A stretch of DNA of 64,000 bases, from NCBI GenBank assembly GCA_030248065.1, contig JASAMV010003875.1, positions 1 to 64,000 on the forward strand, read 5' to 3'. The position numbers and the translations under genes were made by a program. Below the pieces are notes generated by a model that saw only the letters and a list, made by a program, of their open reading frames with translations, did no database searches and had not been told where the DNA came from. This DNA is from Rhynchonema sp. JSB1_4 (lineage: Eukaryota; Nematoda; Chromadorea; Monhysterida; Xyalidae). Numbering within the stretch: the stretch's first letter is position 1; each line of letters starts with the position of its first letter. Below are positions 49,665 through 60,800 of this stretch, one piece after another.

Positions 49665-52600
49665 TCAGCAGGGCAATAATTGTTGCAGCCTGGCCACCAC
49701 TGGCCCCGTGTCCACGTAATTCGTCACATTGAAGAAGTTTGCCAAGTCCCCTGCAATAAAAGTATACGACCGGTTCATCGGAATTGGTGTACCGCTGGTG
49801 TCTGAATCGATCCTGTCATGCTAGGGACGTTTTTATACTGGCAATTCATATCAACGTTGATTTATGCCAATGACCAGTGTGTCCATTAAACGGATACACA
49901 AAAGGGCCGAATTTCCGAAAGCCATTGCGCGCGGAGCAATATCGATAACGCACGATAGCTGATATGTCTCACTCCCTCCACAGCGGCAGTCCTTCAATTC
50001 CCTTTTTACCCCCAAGGCGTTGCGTTGAACAAAGCTGCTGGTGGTGTACATACATAAGCACTCAATTAACTGAAATCATCCAGCTACTGTATGTAGCCGT
50101 TGTCATCATCGCTTTCAATTGCACCACGCATTCGATTGCGTTTGCGCTTGCGGGTATTCGATCCATTCTTTATCCGCGATGTTTCTGTCGCAATTCTCGT
50201 AAATGCGGGAGCAACAGATCGCGCGATCGAGATTCTGTCACTCATCAAGTTTCATGCCAGCCGTTAGTACAAATACATAGCTAAACATTTTAGTTACAAA
50301 GTTAATCATTATTACTGAAACACTTTTGTATAGAAAGAACAAACGAACTTCCTGCGATATCCAGTAACTCTGGTTTGTCAATCGGTTTCAGATATCCGTT
50401 GATCCCGGGCACGCCAAGTGACAAAATGGTGGTTAGGTAGGTGGAACGGATTCGATTGGCGTCTGGTTCTGGGGCCGCGCCCATGTTGTAGCTGTAGAGT
50501 AGACTGTTGACTACTAACTGTAGCCTATATTGGTGCCGCAGGTATATGTTAGGTTATTGGACAAGTTGAAAGAGAACTCGTGCTTGAAGAATTTAATTCG
50601 CAAGTGTGACGTCCATAATTACACATGCTATGTACAGAAACGATGTGAGGGCGGTTTAAACGAACTGTTCTGAGCCAAGCTTGTATATTCAATTACTTAG
50701 CTCGACCTTGATTGTACACTTTTCATGCCTGACGAAAGGTGTCGTGAGGTGATATGCGAAATGAAAACAAAGTGACACAAAGCGGAATTGCTCTGAATTA
50801 TTCATAAATCCGCCGTCGTACTACTAACCGTCCATCCGAGAAGTACAAAATCGCATTGTTGACGTTCGCCCGTTTACCACTGTTTGGATCAGCCAGGATG
50901 GCTTCAGCCTTTAGGAATGCCCTGAAACACCGAGGGCCGTTGTCAATCTTGAATGCAAGTCAATTTGCCGGCACTTGACTCATGGCTCGGACCCAGGCAA
51001 ATTTGCTTGAGCTGTATTTTGTGATGGAGCCGGCGCACTAATTCCGACCAGCGGAAAAGTTGTCTCTTGTGACCTATTGGGAAGGGTCTGCGGGAAAGCC
51101 TAAGACCATTGTAAAACTCATAGTAGTTGTCATCGATGTGCTGTGTGCATTCAAAGCACATAATTCGATATTGACGGTTTCTGATAAAAATGTGCGAAAA
51201 TTACTCGCTTTCGCGGTTGTTCTCATTAAATTTTTACGTTTGTATTTTGTAATTTTAGACACGCACGCTTCAGTATTGGTCAGATCGGCCTCATATGGCA
51301 GGTTTGTGATGGCCTGTTGCAGCGACGCAGCGTCCGGGTACGTATTGTAGTTGGCACTGTTTAGCACACGACTGTTGAACACGATGTAACCGAATTGGAC
51401 ATCATTTGGACCCACTTTGAAGGCTTGAGTGATTTTGACGATAAAGGTCTTGACCTGAAATAGGCGTATTTCTGTAAACACCTGGTATTGCCCTGATTTC
51501 CACTTAGGGGCCCGAGGACTCCTAATCGGAAAAGTGTCCGGATAGGGCGTTCAGGGGCTTCATATAAACTCCGGTGCATGTACCACATGGAAATTTCACT
51601 GTGGTTTTCATATCCACTACTATCCGCTCCCTTCTATGACGTCGCTGCTGACGAGAAATTGGCCCAACCACTGAATCTCGCAGTACCTCCTAACTTCAAT
51701 AAGAAACCACATCAATGTCGTCACTTACGCTGGTGAATTGATCCTTCGTGATGCTCTCAGAGCTATCGATTATGACCAAACAGTCAAGTTTGCGACAGAC
51801 TGAAACGAAAAGGACTTTAGCACGACCGCAACTGCAGGTTGATGCTTCACTCAGCCTACAAAGTTCGGTTTATTGCGCTGCGCCGTGGCGCTTTCGTCAA
51901 TGACAAGGCCCTGGCGTCATGGGCCGAAACTGCAGCCACAGATCTAACGCAGTGCGTGCCAAGAAGGCTAAACCACAACGGACCTTCACAGGGTTTCTGT
52001 CAGACAAACGGTCGTCTAAATTTCTGGAAAGCACATTTTTTACAAACAGGCCGTTGAGCTGCAAGGTGTGCTTTAATAAGTGATCACGGTCAACAAGACA
52101 GCATTTTACTGTACTGGCATAGGCAACCACCGCAATTACCTGCGGGCACGTCGTTATCTTGAAACGTTAACATACTTGATGTTCCGGTGGTAGTAGTTGG
52201 GCTTGATGTCATTGGGGTGGTTGTGGTTGGCGTTGTTGTGCTTGAAATTGCGCGGTCTTTAGTACACATTCTTAAAGTGTGACAATCCAACGCTTATTGT
52301 GTGGTTACATATGTTTCCTACAGACCTACAAAAAGGTTAACCCAATAGTGTGCATACATCGTTGTACATACATAGTTGCTTACCTTGTCGTGGTTGTTAC
52401 TTGCTGGCAATACTGTACCAAATCCGCTTGCATTCTCGCTATGATGCCCTTGTAGTTCCACATTTCGTAAATCTAAACATTGCAGCCTTTTCTGAAAACC
52501 ATCATTTTCGCGAAAACCATTATTTAGTCCAACTTTCTTCCTATCGTTTCCCACAATTTTCAGCAGCATGGTTCTGTCTTGAGCTTTTGTATTGCCGACC

Positions 52601-53517
52601 ACGATGGCGTAGACCAGAGGCGCCTTGGCTCGCAGCGGAGCAATTGATGGGGTCGGGTCCGGGCAGCAGTTTATGCCTTTGTGATAGCTGTAACAACTAC
52701 ATAACTATAATTGAATCTGGTTAGAATGCCATACTTTAGGTTTAGGTTTGAAAATTGCCCTTTTATCTTTTTCTGAGACTCACAATCCATCAGAGACGAC
52801 TATGGCGACGTTTGGTGAGTTCGGACGATCTTGACCCGCTGCGAACGTTTGCGTGCCCATGTGTAGACCACTGAAAGAACAGTTTGTCAAGAATAAACAT
52901 CAATTGCAACCATTTTACGACGACCAATCATCTGCATCCATGATGGTTTATGAAAAGAGTAGCGGAACACGCTTACAAATCAAGATCGGCAATGCCGAGC
53001 ACCGAACTGATGCGCAGACCATCAATTGCCTGATTGGCCAGCGAGCCCGTGGTGTCATCGTTGAGGTTATATAGTATGGCTGAAACATCGGTGAACGCAT
53101 TTGCAACATTCGGTAGGTCGCCCTATACACTTGGAACAGATGTCTTATCCTGCAGTTGCTTTCGCATGATTTCGAGCCCACGTCAATGCACGTGATGAGC
53201 ACTGTACGCGCAAACTGACGGTGTACCGGGGCATCGTCAGTGTCAGTGGTGGTGATCTACAGACAGTACTGCTGAAATCAACTAAACCAGTTTTGTCCGC
53301 GTTGGAGAAGTGCACAAACGCAGTGTGCGTTTGGCCGGGTCCAATCTGCAGTTGAGCTTGCAGATTTTTGACCGCGTTGAAAGACTGAAAATATGATGAC
53401 GCATGTATGTTTATGCAGAAATGACCAGGTCACAGTGCAAAGTGTGCTCAATAACGTTTGCGATCAGCGGTCCAAGCAGCTCGGTCGTTTCGACAATAAA
53501 TGTAACATCGGGCCAGC
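49665..53517 (-). CDS. Modular von Willebrand A-domain protein B (5' incomplete)
   Basis: Twelve minus-strand exons join to about 404 residues: 53456-53517, 53288-53384, 52977-53079, 52784-52870, 52555-52687, 52384-52472, 52176-52240, 51729-51799, 51267-51454, 50829-50921, 50349-50491, 49665-49750. The first half is a vWA-like module without the metal site (DVTFIVETTE ... NVAIVVSDG), followed by a Cys block (NCCPDPTP) and a short Thr/Pro linker. The second half is a vWA domain with an intact MIDAS start LVIIDSSES, then FGYIVFNSR, NAILYFSDGR and LGVPGINGYLKPID, ending in LLPC. Such proteins are usually secreted or cell-surface adhesion or matrix proteins. No start codon or signal peptide was found, so 5' exons are missing or unrecognised. 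Eight exons have the same length as in gene A. Confidence 0.8.
52044..52150 (-). pseudogene. Relic exon inside vWA gene B
   Basis: This intronic stretch matches the functional exon 60268-60387 of gene A (GTGCCCGCAGGTAATTG, AAATGCTGTCTT, CACACCTTGCAGCTCAAC), but small deletions break the frame and the gene model splices past it in phase. It shows that the ancestor of gene B carried another module here. Confidence 0.6.
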
Positions 53518-54812
53518 CTAAAGCCGATAAATAGCACTTAAATAAAGCGGATGGAATTTTCAAAAAAGTATTGAAGCAATACAACAACATTTACAATTTG
53601 GAGGAAAAGTCGCCCCAGATGGCACAATGCAGAGTGTGGCCCAAATCCACACGCAGGCCGACCGCACTTGCATATTCAGTGCTGGATTTGATCTTCCACT
53701 TCTCACACACCGTTTTTAAACACTCTATCAACACAGTTCTTGAGAAAAAATCAATGTGAGGAGAGCAGAGCGGATCACTGTTTCATCCATTATTGTTATT
53801 TCAGCGCCAACGCTGTGGGAACGCACGGTGCAAAATCTGATTGATATGATAACGGAAAGTAGCGGCTTTTCTTGGACACAACCTTATTCACCTTCACACC
53901 ACATGATGTACAGTATACGATTATGCATACAGTCTGACCTCTTTGCTCTGTATTGTGACATGATCGGGGGATTCACTATGGAAAATGTTCGTGCAAAAGT
54001 ACATACTGTAGTTAGGCTGATCGGGAACCAGGGCATGCCTTGCAAAACTTCACTTTATGGATTTCATTTTCTAGTCTTATAAGCGAGTAAAAAGGTGCGC
54101 TATACTAGCAGAAATTTATTGAGTGTGTACATCGTAGACTGTCGCATACATACTGAATGTCATTTAACATTTTACTACGATCACTTATGCAAATGGCAGT
54201 TAAAACTTGAATTGTGAACACGACAAAAGTTAGCTAGATTCCTACGTATACCACAACCTCAAGTAACATTGAAAACTCCGTCCCCCAGAAAAGACGACAT
54301 TGCGATGGGTGCGCAAACGATTCTTTTTTGTGATAACACAACTTAGAGCTAAAACCCCTGACCAAGTTGCAAAAATGATTTTTTTCTACACTATTGTTGT
54401 TCGGTCAATACGGCATGGTACCTTGTGAGCACGCACAATGCGCATGTGTCCAGATAAAAGCGGAATATGTGGAAAATGGTGTCAAGAAGCGGAGCAGTTC
54501 CCGCTAAACCGAATTCCGCCTTTATCTGGACACCAGAGCGGAACAGCCATTTTTGCTGTGAGAACATTGTAGCTGTTGGCCAAACACCGGTTGCAGTTTT
54601 GCGTGAACCACAAAAATAGAGGTCAGCACGCTGGAAGTTGCCATCATCATCCAGGTTAGCAACAATTTCCGCCGCTAGGCTGTCCAGACAAAAGCAGATT
54701 TGGCCGGCGGAAATGGCTAGTCCGCTTTTTACATCTATGGACACAGCCATCCACTAGCGCCGGTTTAAAGCATTTAGGATCACATCATTGGGTTAAGGTG
54801 CATAACATTCAA
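53518..54812. other. Region between the two vWA genes
   Basis: It should contain the missing 5' end of gene B, but no signal-peptide exon is evident. A 20-bp inverted pair (GTGTCCAGATAAAAGCGGA at 54445 and its complement ending 54533) marks a small foldback inside the 119-codon minus ORF at 54391-54750, which I do not count as a gene. Confidence 0.5.
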
Positions 54813-57800
54813 TCAGCAGGGCAACAATTGTTGCAGCCTGGCCACCACTGGCCCCGTGTCCACGTAGTTCGTCACATTGAAGAAGTTCGCCATGTTATCT
54901 GCAACAATAATACAGCCGATAGTCCGACTAATTTTGGTGCATAATTATCAATCGCAATTAAGTTCTAAATTTTAGTGATCCACTAATCAATTTTAGATCA
55001 ATTAACATACATACAGTATTTGTGTAAAAACACTCAAACGCACTTCCTGCGATGGCCAGCAATTCTGGTACGTCGATCGGTTTCAGATATCCGTTGATTC
55101 CGGGCACGCCAAGTGACAAAATGGTGGTTTGGTAGGTGGAACGGATTTGATTGGCGATCGGAACTGGGTCTGCGCCCACGTTGTGTCTGTAGAGTGCGAC
55201 CATATGAAGATTTGTTAGGTGCAGGTCAACCGTCTTCATGACGATAATATGACCGGAACTGCGGTTTATGGTTCACGTGATCTCGTCAGACTGAGCGCGT
55301 TAGGCAACATCAGTGGGCAAAGTGTGAGGTCACAGCAGAGTTGCGAACCGGGGGAGGGGTTTCAGTGCGAACATCGCTTCACATCAATGAGCTTTGCCAT
55401 CGTCACTTCACGCCACTCTTGAAATCGACACAAGACGAGCAATTCTGTGATACAATGTGAATTCAAGTCGCTAACCGTCCATCCGAGAAGTACAAAATCG
55501 CATTATTGACGTTCGCCCGTTTACCACTGTTTGGATCAGCCAGGATGGCTTCAGCCTTACGGAATGCCCTGAAACGTTGAGCTCCATCAAACTTGCTATG
55601 GTCTCATTGAATTGCCTTGTTTATGCTTTGTGAAACATCACCAAGCACAAGTACATAATGCAGGTATGTAGGCAGTATCAGCACGCACGCTTCAGTATTG
55701 GTCAGATCGGCCTCATATGGCAGGTTTGTGATGGCCTGTTGCAAGGACGCAGCGTCCGGGTACGTATTGTAGTTGGCACTGTTTAGCACACGACTGTTGA
55801 ACACGATGTAACCGAATTGGACATCATTTGGACCCACTTTGAAGGCTTGAGTGATTTTGACGGTAAAGGTCTTAATCTGAAATATGAATATTTCTGTAAA
55901 GGCGTGAAATTGCTGGAGACTTCGACTTGGAGCCTCCAGAGTATCAATCGAATAGAGCGTTCAGGTGCTTCAACGCCGGTAAAGTTGTTCAGCTGCCATC
56001 CACTCCCCAGCCCACAGTGTTGCCACTGGCGACGATGTCCACCATGAACTACACCGTCATGTTCAACAAGCAACCACATCGACATAATCGACTTACACCA
56101 GTGAATTGATCCTTGGTGATGCTCTCAGAGCTGTCGATTATGATCAAACAGTCAAGTTTGCGACAGGCTGAAAAGAAAAGTGACTTTAAGATCTTGACGA
56201 TCATGAAATGCCAAAAAGTCAAAAAAACGCACGCCCCACGCAGTGTTGTTGGATGTCATTTTTGATGAAATTTGCCAAATCCTGGTATTTCCCTTGGGCA
56301 TAAACGTGTGTTGCATTACCTGAAACAGGCATGACGAACGGGTAACATTTGAAAACAGGGTCCTCAAGTCAAAATTATAAATTTAAATCATGCTCCTTTT
56401 GTCACAACCCGCATGACCCTGAGCCCAACCGAACCAGTTATATTGACCAAATTGGCGTGCACTGTGTTTGTGCCCACTTCGACGGCAAACACGCTCGATT
56501 TGGTTTTCAGCGTTGCGGCGGTCGGCCAAGGCGGTGTGCAACAGTCGGATGCCGTATCGTAGCTGGATATATGGCAAGCCGCGGGTGATGTTTCGTGCTT
56601 GTGGACTTAGTTTGTTGGATTAAACTTCCCCAATCCTTAACGTCATCATGAACAAAGCGGCCTACTGCGGCGGATATCAAACCACGTTATGCCTTAGTCC
56701 AAGTCAGGGTTGTTTAAAAAACAGTGGTTAATTAAAAAAATTGTTTCTTTTGAAGAGCCAGATATGCTGTTTTTTAATTAAAAACACGAGTTTTTCGGAA
56801 AAATAATATCGCATAATTCTTCCAAAAATGGCCTTTTTATGGCATAAATTTGTGAAACTTTTTTTGTAAGTTGTGTCAAATTTGCCAAAATCGCGCCTGC
56901 GGCGCTTAGTTTGACCGCCAAAATGACTCATAAAGAAGTGATGGACGTCGTTTTTTTTAAATGACTAGACGGGACCCGTGCCTACGGCCCGGCTACAGCG
57001 CCGCGCCCGTGCCGTGCCCCCCCTCCCCGAAGACCCGTTAGCATACCTAAAGCTACCCGTGAAAATTGACCCGTCCGCCCTTCCGAGGGAGGGGGCCACA
57101 GACACACATACGTACATATGGGCGATCCGCCAGCTCATGGCACTCCACGCACACAGGCTGCACGCTACATAACTGCCATCAATGAATGCATCTATTCTCT
57201 GCAGTTACTCGTTGAAATATCCCCAAATTTTGCAACAATGCAGAAACGTGTGATGTCAAGCTGCTAATAAAAACGGAGCAAATTAAAAAGCGGCCATCAA
57301 AGTATGACACTCGCTCAAAGTGTACATTTTGTTTAGAGTATCGCGTGTGCTGCTGCACGCGCTGTGCGTATAAAAAGTGCCATGAGCCGATGGATTGTCT
57401 ATACATACATACGCCTTCCTATTTTAGTAGTGTGGATAAGTCAGTGCATGCCTCTTCGACACCATAGTTTTCTATATTGTAGCCCCACCAATCTGTCAAA
57501 CGATTACAGAGAACGTGTGGAAACTAATAGGCACCACGCGTACACACAAGCGTATACATACGTATATGTATGTATGTATGCTGGCGCAGGATCATGAACG
57601 GAAAGTTTTCATTTCATTGAGTTTCTTGACAGTATCATTCAGAGGGGCTCTATTTGGAGAACTTAGGTATCGGACAACGCCAAGTATGTTTTCTGGGGGA
57701 TTATTTTGGGATTCACTGCGAATCTGAGGTTAAAATTAATTACCCAAATAAGCCCGCACATTGTATAAGCATGTGACACATGAATGAAAATGTCTGCAGA

Positions 57801-60800
57801 TGCGGCGAGCTTATTCAGAAAATAACTTTCAAATTTGTTTCCAGTGGTGGCTTATTGGAGGAGCATATTTGGCATTCTCTGGTGCATCACTCCATTGATT
57901 AGAACTTTACCAGCTGCAATGCATAGACAGTAATCGTTTCCTATCGTCATTGAATCATTATCACCTATGTTTGGGACGTGAAATTTAGTATTCTGCGACA
58001 ATCCACGCAGTTAGTCGCCAGCCACCACGTCCGCGTGATATTTACACTACCGACAAACACTGATAAATAAATAGTTGTGTCTATTACACGTCACGCTCAG
58101 AGCCTGCTAGAATAACCGAATCGCCTTCGTACGTGCGTTGATGATCCCCAAAGTGGAACAAGCAATTCTCGACGACCGATTGATTACATACGAACAATTA
58201 GCTGAGGACTTGGGCCTTTCACACGGCAGCCTCTTCACCATCATCCATGACCATCTTCACATGAACAAGGTGACCCAAAAATGGGTACCCCGAATTCTGA
58301 CCCCGGACATGAAGACATCGCGAATCGACTGTTCAACGGAAAATCTGCAGCTAATCAACGCTGATCCGGATGATTTCTATGGTCGATTAGTGACCGGTGA
58401 TGAATGCTGGATTCACCACTACGACCCACTTACAGCTGCCGAATCGAAACAATGGAAACACAAGGACTCACCGAGCAAGACCCGACCTCGGGCTGCCCGT
58501 ACGGTCGGCAAGATCAGGATGACAATTTTTTGGGACCAAGACGGTCCGATCTTGCTGGACTATCTGCCGCACAAACAGACAGTCACCGGACTCTACTACA
58601 GTGAACTCATGCAGAAACTACGCGAAGCCATCAGGCAGAAACGCCGCGGCATGTTGTCCCGGGGCGTTTTGCTGCTGCACGACAACGCCCCAGTGCATCG
58701 ATCAAATGTTGCGCAACGTGCCATTCGCGACTGCGGCTTCGACGAAATCAATCATCCGCCCTATTCACCGGACCTAGCCCCAAGCGACTTCTACCTGTTT
58801 GCCGATTTGAAGAAAGCCTTGCGTGGCAGGCGATTCAGCTCGGACAATGAGCTGAGGTCGGCTGTCGACGAATATTTGCAAGGCAAGAACAAAGAGTTCT
58901 ACCGCTCTGGCGTGCGTGCCTTGACCGGCCGATACGAACGTGTGTTGGCAAGTCAGGGCAACTACATCGAGTAGAACCACAAACCTAAGGCAGAGGGTGG
59001 GTGGGTGGGGCACAGCCGAAAACTTTCTGAATCACCTGGTAAATAAATAGTCGTGCCTAGTGCACGTCACGTTCAGATCCTGCTAGAATAACCAAATCGC
59101 CTTTGTAGTGCGTTGATGATCCCCACGTGAGGGGTCACGTGACGAAAAATATTGATTTTTCAAAAAAAATTTGTGTAGCGCCTCCATTTCAACTGAAACG
59201 GCGTTTGCGCTGCTATTGCTCATTAAAAAATTTTTTCAAGAAGATATTTGTTAGTGTTTTTTTAAAACAGTGCTCTAATAAAATTTTTTTTCAACCCTGG
59301 TCCAAGTGACCTGCGGCATAATCATGTATCGAAGCTGACTAACGGAACCAATTTAGAAAGCATCATCGGGAAACCGATATACGAGTTTATTTTGTTCAGA
59401 GTACACCCGGTCGATCACAATTTTTATGCTGCCCGTGCACTTACAATCCCTCAGCGATCAATACTGCGTAGTTGGGAGCCTCATTGCGATCTTGACCCAT
59501 GACAAACACTTGGTTCACTGCCAGGAGGAGGCCGCTGAAACGATGGGAGAGATTTTCTTGTGCTATCAGAATTGCTCAGTATTTTTCAAATTGAACAAAC
59601 ACTTTTTGTTGAAAATCAATTCAGCACCAACTAATTCAAATCGGTCACGCCCACGATCGCTGATTGGTTGATGGCCAGCACTGCCCTTGAAACATCAGCG
59701 TAATTGTTAATGGTGGCAAGGTTGAATTCAACCTGGAAGAAAGGTAGAGTATGAAAATCACAGTGTCAAACATCAATGCCGTTAGTGACCAAACCGGTCA
59801 ATCACGGTCGCTCCCTTACCGCTGCTAAACAATGTGTTTCGCGGCTGGCTAAAAAACCGCCTGTGTGGAATCAGTGGAGCACGTGATTAAGCGAGACTCA
59901 GTTTAATACGGCAATATTCGATATGAATGCATTTTTTCTGGCTCTGGTCACCTTTGATCGGGTGTCATTCGTTGAGAAATGGATGAATGCGACATGCGTG
60001 TGCGCGCCATCCGCGGTGCCGATCGTTTGAATCATACTCAGCGCCATGTGGAAAAACTGAGAATTTCACAAAAGAAATCTCATTGTTTTGAGTTGTACTA
60101 CATATTTCTGTGAAGCGCTCAAGCAAGCTAACCCCGTCAATGTACGGCGCCACTCGCTCTGATGTCTCAATGATAAACACAACGTCACCGTAACCTGAAT
60201 TTTCGGGTTTTTGTTCGTGATGACAGTCGTCTTAATTTGTGGAAAGTGAAACCGTTTGCTGACTAACAAGCAGTTGAGCTGCAAGGTGTGTGTTGACAGG
60301 TGGTCACGGCCAAGACAGCATTTTGCTGTGCAGGCAGGTCAGCGATGTTATTTACCACAATCACCTGCGGGCACGTTGTGGGGCAGCCTCAAAAAAAAAT
60401 CGTCTCTCGGAAAAACTGTGTGATTTCTCATCACACAATTTGCTGATTTTTTGGGTGTAATTTTGAAAAAGTTATGCGGGATACAGACCGGCAATTTTCC
60501 ACAGTTCCTGAACATCCACTGGCTTTAGAGCGCCATTTATGCCGGGAATTCCAATGCCGATAATGGTGGCAGGCAAGGCTCGAATTTGACCCGCAACTGT
60601 GGTTGGATCCGCACCGACGTTGTGTCTGAATTTAGTAAAGTCGTGCTCTGATGCAAAAAGAGCTTCAAAATGTTGAAGTTCTGAATCTTTGAAAGATTCT
60701 GAATGCACTTTGGAGTTGAAATGGCAACAAATCGTATTATTCACCTGCCATCTGAGAAGAAGTACACAACTTTGGGAACATTCGCTCGAGCCTGAGTTTG

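Larger units (their letters stand above)
56705..59299. mobile_element. 2.6-kb hAT-like element carrying a mariner-type transposase ORF
   Basis: Terminal inverted repeats CAGGGTTG (56705-56712) and CAACCCTG (59292-59299) are flanked by the exact 8-bp duplication GTCCAAGT (56697-56704 and 59300-59307). An 8-bp duplication with CAGGG-type ends is typical of hAT elements. Inside are an AT-rich left end, a GC-rich cassette also found at 61561, and a DD34D transposase ORF bracketed by 85-bp direct repeats. No hAT transposase is visible. It sits in an intron of vWA gene A, antisense to its transcript. Confidence 0.8.

Noticed and set aside
54391..54750. 119-codon minus-strand ORF
   Set aside because: It contains a foldback (54445-54533), has no domain or signal peptide, and does not join in phase to vWA gene B.
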